64,000 nt of DNA from an uncultured Alphaproteobacteria bacterium (GCA_951812805.1 CATOSZ010000018.1:1-64000), one strand, 5' to 3'. Shown: positions 1 through 7,968, counted from the first letter of the stretch. The notes: generated from the letters alone by a model not told the origin. Translations and numbers: made by a program.

Positions 1-106
1 GGTTTCGCGTGCCGTAGGCGCCGCCCAGCGTCATCACCCGGGTCAGCCCCCGCGCGCCCGCATCCCGCGGCGGAATCCCGCCATCGCCCGTCGCATGACT
101 CGACAT
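1..106 (-). CDS. Unidentified protein, N-terminal fragment (runs off window)
   Basis: The minus strand has an ATG preceded 6-11 nt upstream by a strong GGGAGGAG ribosome-binding site. It opens a frame that stays open to the window edge. Only about 35 residues are visible. They are Gly/Arg-rich and end in TRVMTLGGAYGTRN, which I do not recognise as a specific family. The gene faces away from the RDD-family gene to its right, with about 135 bp between them. Confidence 0.5.
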   Translation of the reverse strand, partial: MSSHATGDGGIPPRDAGARGLTRVMTLGGAYGTRN

Positions 107-243
107 CGTCTCACTCCTCCCTACAGCATTTCTCGAGGAGCTTAACGGAGGCGGAAGGCCGAGACTACGGCCACTGCGAAATCCGCCATCGCCCCATGAC
201 GTCGTCCATTCCAACGCCACGGCAAGACTTCAGCCGTGAACGA

Positions 244-702
244 TCATTCGTCCCGCACCACAAGAGTGCGCGCGACGATGTCGCCCAGGCGGCGATTCTG
301 ACGGTCGATCCGAGCAATGATGGTCCCGACCAGATAGAACGCAATGCCATCGACGAAACGCAACAGGTTTCGGGCCAGCGCCGCGACAATCCCGATCCTT
401 CCGCCTTGCCTGTCGGTGACCCGAGTGCCGAAGAGAAATTTACCGGGCGTCCAGCCGAGGGCCGCCTCCATGGTGGCGAAAACCAAAATGACAAAGAGGC
501 ATCCCACCAGGAGCGGAATGCCGGAAATCATTATGCCAGACTGTGTTTCGTCCTCGAAAACCGTGCCGAGCCCCGATAGCCAAGAAAATAACAATAGCAA
601 TACTACCGACAAAATAAAATCAATTATCCCGCCGGCGACGCGTAGTCCAACAGGTGCGATTTCTGGCAACATCCCTCTCCAGAACAGTTCAATGCTGCGC
701 AT
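244..702 (-). CDS. RDD family membrane protein
   Basis: This 152-aa integral membrane protein looks like an RDD-domain protein. The family is named for conserved Arg-Asp-Asp residues, has 2-4 membrane helices and mostly unknown function; some members affect ion or solute transport. Hydrophobic segments are visible at about residues 22-42, 58-80 and 110-128. The family motif GWTPGKFLFGTRVTD lies near residues 84-98 and ends in a basic stretch with R-RLGD-V near the C-terminus. It starts with ATG. The 5' part of the gene is AT-richer than its surroundings. It stands alone, with no operon partner on its strand. Confidence 0.8.
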   Translation of the reverse strand: MRSIELFWRGMLPEIAPVGLRVAGGIIDFILSVVLLLLFSWLSGLGTVFEDETQSGIMISGIPLLVGCLFVILVFATMEAALGWTPGKFLFGTRVTDRQGGRIGIVAALARNLLRFVDGIAFYLVGTIIARIDRQNRRLGDIVARTLVVRDE

Positions 703-779
703 GACTATCGCTCATGCTACCCCGCGTGAGATCGCAAATCCATCAATGACCATCGATCCGAAAATCGGCGCAAACAGCG

Positions 780-3197
780 TCAGGCGCGAAGCCGCATGTT
801 CTCCGGATCGTGCGGCGCGCCTGGAGAGAGGGTGGCCGGGCGGCGTTCGCCCAGGACTTCGACCTCCAGCTCCGCCCCGTCTTCGAGCGCCTCGGTTTCG
901 ACATAGGCAAGCGCGATGGCGCGACCGATCGTGTGACCATGCCCGCCCGAGGTGACGATGCCGACGCGGCGCGCGCCGGACCAGACGGGGGCATTGGTCA
1001 TCGGATCCGCGTCGCCCGGGTCGAGCGTCAGGCAGACGAGCCGCCGGGTCGAGCCCGTCTGCATCTCCCGCTGCAACGCCGCGCGGCCGACGAAGTCCGG
1101 CTTGTCCAGGCGGACGAAGCGCTCCAACCCGGCTTCCAACGGCGTGTACTCGCTGGTGAGTTCCAGCTTCCAGGCCGGGTAGGCCTTTTCCAGGCGCAGG
1201 GAGTCCATTGCATACATGCCGAAATCCACGATGCCCGCGTCGGCGCCCGCCGCCATCACGTCCTCGTAGACCGTCGCCATATGCGCCATCGGCAGGTGCA
1301 GCTCCCAGCCGAGCTCGCCCACATAGTTGACGCGGATCGCCAGGGCTTCGGCGAAGCCGACGGTGATCCATTGCGCCGTCAGCCAGGGGAAGGCCGCGTT
1401 CGTGAGATCGGCCTCCGTCACCCGGGCCAGCACATCGCGCGATTTCGGTCCGGCCACGATCAGGGTGCCGTAGTGTCCCGTGACGTTGTCGATGCGCACC
1501 TCCGCACCCGCCGGTACCCGGGCGCGCAGTAGGTCCAGGTCGTGCTCCTCCGCCGCGGCAGCCGAGGCGATGTAGAAGCGGTCCTCGGCGAGGCGGGTGA
1601 CGGTGAACTCGGAGACCACGTGGCCGCTTTCGAGGCAGGCGTAGGCAAGCGCGATGCGGCCGACGCGGGGCAGGCGCCCGGCGACGATGCGGCCCAGCAT
1701 GGCGGCGGCGTCCCGACCCTCGACCCTGAATTTGGCGAAGCCGCCGAGGTCGAGGACGCCCGCCCGCTCCCGCACCGCGCGGCATTCGGCGCCGATCGCC
1801 TCGAACCAGTTGGTGTGGCGGAAGCTCGGCCGCCGTTCGCCGTCCGCCCCCGCCGGCACGAACCAGGTCGCCCGTTCCCAGCCGCCCCGTGCGCCGAAGC
1901 GGGCGCCCTTGGCCTTCAGGGCTTCATAAAGCGGGGTGCGCCGGGCCGGCCGGCCCGCCGGCCATTCGTCGTGCGGAAACGCCGTGGCGTATTCGTGGCT
2001 GTAGAGTTCGACCGCCTTCTGCACCGCGTAGCGCTTGGTGGCGTAGGCGCCGAAGCGGCGCGGATCGATCTCCCAGGTATCCCACTCACCCTCGCCCTCG
2101 ACGATGATGTCGGCCAGCAGCTTGCCGGCGCCGCCGCCCTGCACGATGCCGAAGCTGAAGGCGGCACAGAGATAGTGGTTCGGCTGTCCCGTCGCCGGGC
2201 CGACCAGCGGCAGGCCGTCCGGCGTATAGGGGATCGGCCCGTTGATGGTGTTGCGCACGCCGCTCTCGCCGAGCGGCGGGACCCGGGCGATGGCGTTCTC
2301 GATATAGCTCTCCAACCGGTCGAGGTCGGGCGGCAACAACTCCATGCCGAAGTCGGGCGGCACCCCGTCCTCGGCCCAGGTCCGGCAGTTAAACTCGTAG
2401 GGGCCGAGGATCAGGCCGCCGCGTTCCTGGCGCAGGTAGTAGGAATCGTCGGGATCACGCAGCAGCGGCAGCATGGTCTCCCGGCCTTCCAGGCTCGCCA
2501 CCGCCTCGGTCACCAGATACTGGTGTTCCATCGACACCATGGGCAGACGCAGGCCGGTCATCGCCGCGACCTCGTGCGCCCGGTAGCCGGCGGCGTTGAT
2601 CAGGATCTCCGCCGTGACCTCCCCCTTGGGCGTCGTCACCCGCCAGGCGCCGGACGCGGTGCGCGCGATCGCCGTCACCGGGCATTGGCGCTGGATCTCC
2701 ACGCCGCCGTCCCGTGCGCCCTTGGCCAGCGCCTGGGTCAGCTGGCTCGGGTCGATGTGGCCGTCGTAGGGGTCCCAAAGCGCGCCTTCGAGCCCGTGCG
2801 TGCGGATCGGTGGATAGCGCTCCCGGAGGCCGTCGAGGTCCAGCAGCTCGTAGGCCAGTCCCTGGTGGCCGGCCATGGCGGCGATATGGCGGAACTCGGC
2901 CATTCGCTCAGCGCTCTGCGCCAGGCGGACGCTGCCGGTCATGTGGTGGCCGACCGGCTGGCCGGTCAGCTCTTCCAGGCGCTGGTAGAGGAAGACGCTA
3001 TAGGCCTGCAGCCGCATGATGTTGTAGCTGGTCGAATAGGTCGGGCAGTTGCCCGCCGCATGCCAGGTCGAGCCGGAGGTGAGCTCGTCCCGCTCCAGCA
3101 GGACGATGTCGCCCCAGCCCTTGGCCGCCAGGTGATAGGCGGTCGAGCAGCCGGCGACCCCGCCGCCGACGATGACCACGCGGGCCTGTCGCTTCAT
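780..3197 (-). CDS. FAD-dependent demethylase, dimethylglycine/sarcosine dehydrogenase type with C-terminal GcvT fold
   Basis: This 805-aa protein has the layout of dimethylglycine and sarcosine dehydrogenases. An N-terminal DAO/FAD fold begins with IVGGGVAGCSTAYHL (residues 8-22). The GSTWHAAG motif near residue 46 holds the His that carries covalent FAD in dimethylglycine dehydrogenase. A linker domain follows, then a GcvT-type folate-binding half from about residue 430 that includes NYVGELGWELH. Such enzymes oxidatively remove N-methyl groups and pass the one-carbon unit to tetrahydrofolate. The ATG overlaps the stop of the upstream methyltransferase-like gene by 4 nt (ATGA), so the two are translationally coupled. 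The substrate is not determined; dimethylglycine, sarcosine or another N-methylamine are all possible. Confidence 0.85.
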   Translation of the reverse strand: MKRQARVVIVGGGVAGCSTAYHLAAKGWGDIVLLERDELTSGSTWHAAGNCPTYSTSYNIMRLQAYSVFLYQRLEELTGQPVGHHMTGSVRLAQSAERMAEFRHIAAMAGHQGLAYELLDLDGLRERYPPIRTHGLEGALWDPYDGHIDPSQLTQALAKGARDGGVEIQRQCPVTAIARTASGAWRVTTPKGEVTAEILINAAGYRAHEVAAMTGLRLPMVSMEHQYLVTEAVASLEGRETMLPLLRDPDDSYYLRQERGGLILGPYEFNCRTWAEDGVPPDFGMELLPPDLDRLESYIENAIARVPPLGESGVRNTINGPIPYTPDGLPLVGPATGQPNHYLCAAFSFGIVQGGGAGKLLADIIVEGEGEWDTWEIDPRRFGAYATKRYAVQKAVELYSHEYATAFPHDEWPAGRPARRTPLYEALKAKGARFGARGGWERATWFVPAGADGERRPSFRHTNWFEAIGAECRAVRERAGVLDLGGFAKFRVEGRDAAAMLGRIVAGRLPRVGRIALAYACLESGHVVSEFTVTRLAEDRFYIASAAAAEEHDLDLLRARVPAGAEVRIDNVTGHYGTLIVAGPKSRDVLARVTEADLTNAAFPWLTAQWITVGFAEALAIRVNYVGELGWELHLPMAHMATVYEDVMAAGADAGIVDFGMYAMDSLRLEKAYPAWKLELTSEYTPLEAGLERFVRLDKPDFVGRAALQREMQTGSTRRLVCLTLDPGDADPMTNAPVWSGARRVGIVTSGGHGHTIGRAIALAYVETEALEDGAELEVEVLGERRPATLSPGAPHDPENMRLRA

Positions 3198-4762
3198 GGC
3201 CCGTCCCTCCCGCCGGCGCGCATCGCCGCGCGCGGCAATCGGATGGGAAAGTGGGCGCGGATGCGCGCGTCCGTCTCCGGGTCGATATGGGCGGGATAGT
3301 GGCTGCCCAGGATCTCGCGGGCGAGACGACGCGCGCGTTCCCGGATATCCAACGCACCGGCGTCGGCCCAGTCCGACGGGCTCGCCCGGTCGCCCAGCGC
3401 CGGGTAGGTGTATTCCCGCTGCATCAACGCCAGCGTCTGGTCGTCGCCGAGGTAATGCACCGGGCCGTCCACCACCCCGCGCATGGTCCGGACCGACAGC
3501 GTGTCGTCGTTCACCTCGATCCCGCGCACGCAGCGCAACACCGCGCCCAGCATGTCGTCGTCGATAACATAGCTCTCGAAGGCGGCACCCAGCAGGCTCG
3601 CGTGCATGCCCGCGGCCTCGTACACCAGGTTGGCCCCGGCGAGCCCGGCGAGCGCGGTGGTATAGCCCTTCTCGTAGCCGGACTGGGCGTCGGGGATCTT
3701 GGCGTCGGCCATGCCGGCGGCGACGCCGTTCGGCAATCCGTAATAACCGGCCATCTGCGCCGCGGCGGCGGCCAGCAGGGCCTGTTCGCCGCTGCCCCCG
3801 CTCATCGCGCCGGTGCGCAGGTCGGAAACGAAGGGCCAGGTGCCGAAAATGGTCGGATGGCCCGGCTTCAACGCATTGACGTAGAGGGTGCCGGCGATGA
3901 CCTCCGCCACCGCCTGGGCCAGCGAGCCGGCGAGTGCGGCCGGGCTGGTCGCCCCCGCCTGGCCGGCGGAGAGCAGCAGGATCGGCATGCCGCGCGCCAC
4001 CCCCGCCTCGAGGCAGCGGCAGGCGTCCTCGGCGAAGCGCAATGGCGGCACCACGAAGCAGCACGACATGGAGACGAAGGGCCGGGCGGCGAAGGCGCCC
4101 TCGCCGCCGGCGATCATGTCCAGCATGTCGACCGTAGCGTGCACCGCCTCGGGCGTGGTGAAGGCGGTGCCGATATGCTTGCTCGTGCCGGCGACGGCGG
4201 CATAGCAGGTGTTGAGGTCCATCTCGAAGGGGTCTTCCAGGTCGCGGGCGACGACGGAGCGCTGGAAGAAATGGATGTTCTCGCGGGTGTCGACCAGGCG
4301 CGCGATATCGTAGAGATCGCGCAGGGTGGAATCGCGATAGGCGCCACTGTCGAGGTCGACCAGATGCACCGCCGCGCCGGCGGTACCGAAATGCACCCGG
4401 CGGCCGGACAGCTGCATGTCGTGGCGGGCGTCGCGCCCATGCAGCACCAGGTCGCGCGGAATGCGGGCCAGCATGTCCTCGACCATCGCGCGGGGGAACA
4501 GCAGCCGGCCGTTCTCCGACAACCGGGCACCGACCGCCTGCAGGGCCGCGACGCAGCTCGCGATCGGCTGCGCCATGCCGATGCCTTCCAGGATGTCGAG
4601 AACGGCGTGATGGACCTTGTCCATGTCCGCCACGCTCAACGGGCGGAAGCTGCCGCCGAGCTGGCCGGGACCCACCGCGCGGATCTCGGGCGGACGGGCG
4701 CGTTCCGCGCGGCGGGCCTCGCGGCCGCCGGAACGACGGGACTTCGAGCGCTGTTCGTTCAT
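3194..4762 (-). CDS. MttB-like (trimethylamine methyltransferase family) protein, non-pyrrolysine
   Basis: This 522-aa protein belongs to the MttB/trimethylamine methyltransferase family (TIM-barrel corrinoid-dependent methyltransferases). No internal TAG is read through, so it is of the non-pyrrolysine type; characterised members of that type act on glycine betaine, carnitine and related quaternary amines. The first ~35 residues are a basic Arg-rich extension. The barrel carries family-like segments such as GTSKHIGTAFTTPEAV and ADAKIPDAQSGYEKGY. No corrinoid-protein gene lies nearby. It is followed, with a 4-nt overlap, by an FAD/folate demethylase and preceded by an AraC-type regulator, so a role in N-methyl compound breakdown is inferred. 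The chemistry without a corrinoid partner is unclear. Confidence 0.8.
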   Translation of the reverse strand: MNEQRSKSRRSGGREARRAERARPPEIRAVGPGQLGGSFRPLSVADMDKVHHAVLDILEGIGMAQPIASCVAALQAVGARLSENGRLLFPRAMVEDMLARIPRDLVLHGRDARHDMQLSGRRVHFGTAGAAVHLVDLDSGAYRDSTLRDLYDIARLVDTRENIHFFQRSVVARDLEDPFEMDLNTCYAAVAGTSKHIGTAFTTPEAVHATVDMLDMIAGGEGAFAARPFVSMSCCFVVPPLRFAEDACRCLEAGVARGMPILLLSAGQAGATSPAALAGSLAQAVAEVIAGTLYVNALKPGHPTIFGTWPFVSDLRTGAMSGGSGEQALLAAAAAQMAGYYGLPNGVAAGMADAKIPDAQSGYEKGYTTALAGLAGANLVYEAAGMHASLLGAAFESYVIDDDMLGAVLRCVRGIEVNDDTLSVRTMRGVVDGPVHYLGDDQTLALMQREYTYPALGDRASPSDWADAGALDIRERARRLAREILGSHYPAHIDPETDARIRAHFPIRLPRAAMRAGGRDGP

Positions 4763-4858
4763 CGCACACCTGACGCAATTGCCGGGAACGCGTTCGTCCG
4801 GTACGGCGACGAACAGGCGAAGTGTGCGCCCGCCCGCGGCATCGAATCGCGCGGGCCG

Positions 4859-4885
4859 GCGACAGCTTGTGTCAGAACAGCGACA
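4859..4885 (-). promoter_or_regulatory. Candidate AraC-type operator: direct repeat TGTCGC spaced 21 bp
   Basis: On the minus strand the hexamer TGTCGC occurs twice in the same orientation, with starts exactly 21 bp apart (two helical turns). It lies about 97-123 bp upstream of the mttB-like start and just downstream of the regulator's stop codon. Direct repeats at this spacing are the usual layout of AraC-family binding sites. The assignment to the neighbouring regulator is inference. Confidence 0.4.
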
Positions 4886-4890
4886 TTGGG

Positions 4891-5874
4891 TCAGGCGACG
4901 GCGCGGCGGTCCTGGCGCGGGGAGTGGCCGTAGGCGGCACGGTAGAGCTGGCTGAAATAGGTCGGCGAGGAAAAGCCGCAGGCAAAGGCGATCTCGGCGA
5001 TGCGGAGGTTGGTCTGCTCGACCATGCGCCGGGCCGCCTTCAGGCGGATGCTCATGTAGTAGTGGCCGAGCGTGGTGCCGAGGTGGCGGCGGAACAGCCG
5101 CTCCAGCTGCCGCTTCGACAGGCCGACGGCGAGCGCGAGTTCCGGCGGCCGCAGCGGCACCTCGACGTTCGCCTCCATCAGGCCGACGCAGGTCACCAGC
5201 TTCGGGTGGATGGAGCCCAAGCGGTTGACCAGCGCCATGCGCTGGGGGTCGGTCGGCGCACGGACCCGCTCGAGCACGAAGCAGTCGGTGATCTCGCCGG
5301 CGAGATCCCAGCCATGCTCCGCCGCGATGAGCGCCAGCATCATGTCGAGGGCGGCGGTGCCGCCGGCGGCGGAGAATCGCTTGCCGTCGAGCTGGTAGAG
5401 ATCGGTCGAGACCTCGAGCTCCGGGAAAGTCTCGAGGAAGGCGGGCAGCACCTCCCAGTGCATGGTGCAGGGATGGCGGCCCATCAGTCCGGCGCTGGCC
5501 AGCACATAGGCCCCGGTGCACAGGCCGCCGAGCTTGGCGCCGTGCCGGTCGAGCCGACGCAACCAGGCGAAGACGGCGGGCTCGCGGTAGGGCGCGGGAT
5601 CGAACGGCCCGATGACGACGACCGTGTCATAGGCCGGCGCCTCGCGCACCGCCCGGTCGGCGGGCGTCGCCATGTCGTTGGAGGCGGTGACCGGCCCGCC
5701 GTCGACGCTGATCACCTCCCAGCCATAGAGCGCTGAATCGCGCAGCCGGTTGGCGGCGCGCATCGCCTCGATCGCCGAGACGAAGGCCAGCATGGAAAAG
5801 GTCGGGGCAAGGAAGAAACCGACGCGCCGTTCAGCCGGGCCGGCGAAGATCCCATGTCGCTCAGCTGCCGTCAT
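4891..5874 (-). CDS. GlxA/GbdR-like AraC-family transcriptional regulator
   Basis: This 327-aa regulator has an N-terminal DJ-1/PfpI (GATase-1-like) domain, roughly residues 16-185. The nucleophile-elbow-like segment GGLCTGAYVLASAG is visible there. A C-terminal AraC HTH pair follows: LALAVGLSKRQLERLFRRHLG and then IAEIAFACGFSSPTYFSQLYR. This architecture matches GbdR/CdhR-type activators of glycine betaine, carnitine and dimethylglycine catabolism. The ATG at 5874 gives a leader of normal length; an upstream in-frame GTG at 5928 would add 18 residues. It is co-directional with, and 128 bp upstream of, the mttB-like/demethylase pair, which it probably controls. Confidence 0.85.
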   Translation of the reverse strand: MTAAERHGIFAGPAERRVGFFLAPTFSMLAFVSAIEAMRAANRLRDSALYGWEVISVDGGPVTASNDMATPADRAVREAPAYDTVVVIGPFDPAPYREPAVFAWLRRLDRHGAKLGGLCTGAYVLASAGLMGRHPCTMHWEVLPAFLETFPELEVSTDLYQLDGKRFSAAGGTAALDMMLALIAAEHGWDLAGEITDCFVLERVRAPTDPQRMALVNRLGSIHPKLVTCVGLMEANVEVPLRPPELALAVGLSKRQLERLFRRHLGTTLGHYYMSIRLKAARRMVEQTNLRIAEIAFACGFSSPTYFSQLYRAAYGHSPRQDRRAVA

Positions 5875-5978
5875 GCCACGATCCACGTGTCGATCGCCGT
5901 CGAAGACGGGCGGGCTCGGTTGCACCACTATCGCGGTGACGCTACTCCCATTCCGGGTGCCGGCGCCAGCGAATTATT

Positions 5979-6230
5979 TCAGGCGGTGTCGAGGCAGGCG
6001 GCATGGCCTTTGACCACCCGTTCCGTCGAGGCCGGATGGGTCGCGAGGCGTGCCTCGGGCCGGATCGGCCGGCGCACCAGCTCGCCCCCGCAGTTCGGGC
6101 AGAGACCCTGGAATCGCACCGTCGCGCAGTCCCGGCAGAAGGTGCATTCATAGGAACAGATCACCGCCTCCCCGCTGGCGGGCGGCAGATCGCGATCGCA
6201 GCATTCGCAGTTCGGTTTCAGGGTCAGCAT
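5979..6230 (-). CDS. DUF1272 domain zinc-ribbon-like protein
   Basis: This 83-aa protein is almost entirely a DUF1272 domain. It opens with MLTLKPNCECCDRDLPP and has Cys pairs CECC, CSYECTFCRDC and CPNC, followed by GGELVRRP. The eight regularly spaced cysteines suggest two bound zinc ions; the function is unknown. The last ~25 residues (from about RPEARLAT) extend past the usual domain end. A GGAGG-type ribosome-binding site precedes the ATG. It is divergent from the secreted Cys-repeat gene. Confidence 0.8.
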   Translation of the reverse strand: MLTLKPNCECCDRDLPPASGEAVICSYECTFCRDCATVRFQGLCPNCGGELVRRPIRPEARLATHPASTERVVKGHAACLDTA

Positions 6231-6321
6231 CGTTTGCCTCCTCCGCGCAAGGGGCTAGGCTAGCGGAGGCGATTCGCCGTGGCCAGGGGGCATCGGCGGT
6301 GCATGAATCGGGAGTGATCCG

Positions 6322-7083
6322 ATGCGCGTCTCCATTCTCGCGATTTTGCTGGCCGCGCTCGCCGCAAGCCATACCGCCTGGGCGCAAAGCGGGGAGATCC
6401 CCTGCGCCGAGGCCTATCCCGCCGTCGCCGGCATGTTCGCCGCGGCCGAGCGTCACGGCTCGGACGGACTCTGCTACGCCTGTCCCGACGGGCACCGGCG
6501 GACGGAGCGGTCTCTGGTCTCGCCCCAGGCCTGCCAGCTGGCGGGCACCGCGACCCACTCCAAGGCCGAAAAGCACGACAAGGCGGCCGGCAGCGTCGCC
6601 AAGGCCTGTCCGAAGGGGCAGTTCCTCTCGATCCGGGACGGGCATTGCTATTCCTGCCCGCCGGGTGCCAAGCGCACGATCAGCGCGATCACCTCGCCGC
6701 GCGCCTGCGTCCTGCGCGCCGCCTATGCCAAGGCGATCCCCCGCGGCTCGCCATTCCCCTGTGCTGCCCGCTATCCCGCCGATGGGACCTTCGAAGCCGC
6801 CTTCCGCCGGCCCGAAGACGGCAAGTGCCACGCCTGTCCGACGGGCTACGCCTGGAAGGGCAAGGCCTGCCAGGCGGTGGCGCGCAAGGCCTTCGCGGCA
6901 TCGACGCGCGCCGGCAAGGGTCCATTCTGCAAGGGCGGCGCCCGCTTCTCCGTGCCCAAGGGCCATTGCTATCGCTGCCCGCCCGGCCATCGTTGGAGTG
7001 TCGTCGGCGACGTCGCCGGGGCGAAGGCCTGCGTCAAGCGCGCCGCCAAGCCGGTCCGGGCCGCGGTCCGGCGCGAGAAATAA
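6322..7083 (+). CDS. Secreted Cys-repeat protein of unknown function
   Basis: This 253-aa protein has a clear signal peptide: a basic N-terminus, a Leu/Ala core and cleavage likely after AWA near residue 21. The mature part holds four imperfect repeats of the form C-[YH]-x-C-P-x-G followed about 10-15 residues later by A-C: CYACPDGHRR, CYSCPPGAKR, CHACPTGYAW and CYRCPPGHRW. Extra pairs of Cys lie between repeats. The even Cys count suggests periplasmic disulfides, or possibly metal or heme binding, though no CxxCH heme motif is present. It is Lys/Arg-rich at the C-terminus. I recognise no named family. It stands alone between divergent and convergent neighbours. Confidence 0.7.
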   Translation: MRVSILAILLAALAASHTAWAQSGEIPCAEAYPAVAGMFAAAERHGSDGLCYACPDGHRRTERSLVSPQACQLAGTATHSKAEKHDKAAGSVAKACPKGQFLSIRDGHCYSCPPGAKRTISAITSPRACVLRAAYAKAIPRGSPFPCAARYPADGTFEAAFRRPEDGKCHACPTGYAWKGKACQAVARKAFAASTRAGKGPFCKGGARFSVPKGHCYRCPPGHRWSVVGDVAGAKACVKRAAKPVRAAVRREK

Positions 7084-7089
7084 CCCCCG

Positions 7090-7401
7090 CTACAGGTCCC
7101 GCGGATCGTCGACGAAGAGGTGCGGCTCGTCGCCTGCCGGTGTCGCCGCCAGGATAGTCACCCCCGCGGCCGAGCGGAAACGATGCCAGCAGGCCTTCGG
7201 CACGACGACAAGGGCGCCCGCCGCCAGATCCAGGGTCTGAAGCTCGTCGTCGACGATGATGTCGAATTCGGTGGCGCCCGCGATGATCTGCACCAGCTCG
7301 TCGCCGGCGAGATGGCGTTCCCAACCCGCGTTGCCGTCGAAGCTGCCGACAGCGATCCGGGCGTCCTTGAAATCGCCCTGGCCCAGGCCGCGGAATGTCA
7401 A
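7090..7401 (-). CDS. Small cupin-domain protein with 5' end altered by an IS insertion
   Basis: This is a single-domain cupin of about 100 residues. The motif-1 region is GWERHLAGDELVQIIAGATE and motif 2 is GALVVVPKACWHRF, containing the conserved His. Cupins of this size are metal-binding storage, isomerase or sensor proteins. The frame begins TTG-ACA-TTC; the TTG and ACA codons belong to the terminal inverted repeat of an IS21-family element, and native sequence begins only at the TTC codon. The original start was therefore lost, and any expression would rely on the TTG within the IS end. It could equally be a 5'-truncated pseudogene. Confidence 0.65.
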   Translation of the reverse strand: MTFRGLGQGDFKDARIAVGSFDGNAGWERHLAGDELVQIIAGATEFDIIVDDELQTLDLAAGALVVVPKACWHRFRSAAGVTILAATPAGDEPHLFVDDPRDL

Positions 7402-7470
7402 TCAGCATTTAATTCTGACCCCCTATCGGCGTGCAAAATTGACCCCCCCCCTCCCTTGCTTCGACGGAGG

Positions 7471-7573
7471 TTGTCCCGGTAGTCCACGGGAGGGCCCCGC
7501 GCGGCTTCGTGTAGCGCTTTGCGTTACGCGGAGCGAAGCCGCGTGGGAGGGGCCTGTGGGCCCACCGGGACAA
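7471..7573. repeat. Long imperfect inverted repeat (103 bp) in the IS21 left arm
   Basis: The outer arms TTGTCCCGGT (7471-7480) and ACCGGGACAA (7564-7573) are perfect complements. Inner arms GCGGCTTCG (7501-7509) and CGAAGCCGC (7534-7542) pair as well, and GGGCCCC/GGGGCC segments lie between. The whole segment can fold into one GC-rich cruciform or hairpin. It lies between the IS end and the IS256-like remnant and encodes no protein. Confidence 0.7.
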
Positions 7574-7687
7574 CCGGGCCGGCGGCGGAACGTGGGGATC
7601 AGGTGGGGTTCTTGAAGTGGCAATGAGCTTTTGAAGTAGTGTCCAGACTGTTCTGCAAGTTTGTCATGGCTGCCGATGAGGGCCACC

Positions 7688-7735
7688 GGCATGCCTGGCG
7701 CGGAGATTTCGATTGCTCGGAGCGCCAGGCATGCC
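7688..7735. repeat. 14-bp inverted repeat GGCATGCCTGGCGC / GCGCCAGGCATGCC
   Basis: Perfect 14-bp arms are separated by 20 bp, immediately downstream of the IS256-like transposase fragment's stop. It may be the original terminal structure of that element. There is no U-tract, so it is not a typical intrinsic terminator. Confidence 0.55.
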
Positions 7736-7744
7736 GAGCCGCCG

Positions 7745-7920
7745 TCAGGCGGCTTTCTGGATGCGTTCGCTTTTGCTCTCCTTGAGATGGATCATGTTGA
7801 GCTAGCGGTTGGCATCCAGCCAGTCCTCATGGATTTCGATCGCGAGAGCCCGGACCAGCCGGAGGCAGCTCATCCACCCCATCGGCCCGGACTTGTGCCC
7901 CAGCTACGAAACCCCTTTTG
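7745..7920 (-). pseudogene. C-terminal fragment of an IS256-family transposase
   Basis: The minus strand reads CLRLVRALAIEIHEDWLDAN-R, then an in-frame TAG, then LNMIHLKESKSERIQKAA and a TGA. This closely resembles the end of IS256/mutator-type transposases, which close with an RLxxAL-E-x-E-W...RYLNM pattern. The TAG replaces the expected Tyr codon of RYLNM. Everything upstream, including the DDE core, is missing, so it is non-functional. Confidence 0.55.
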
Positions 7921-7968
7921 CAGAACAATCTGTACAGGACCCGTTTTGATTTGCCCGCCTTTGCGATG

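Larger units (their letters stand above)
7641..7940 (-). mobile_element. Deletion remnant of an IS256-family element inside the IS21 element
   Basis: A 300-bp island is bounded by GTCCAGACTGTTCTGCAA on the left and, read on the other strand, GTCCTGTACAGATTGTTCTG on the right. These are inverted repeats that differ by a 4-nt gap. Between them lies the 3' end of a transposase gene and a palindrome (7688-7735). This is what remains if most of an IS256-like element is deleted while both ends are kept. Family assignment rests on the transposase tail. Confidence 0.55.

Noticed and set aside
3194-4762. Pyrrolysine-containing MttB
   Set aside because: No in-frame TAG occurs; the reading frame is continuous to the TGA. 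It is of the non-Pyl type.
4763-5521. N-terminal extension of the mttB-like frame through the AraC regulator
   Set aside because: The region is already coding for the regulator in another frame, and the extension has no family features. The ATG at 4762 is the natural start.
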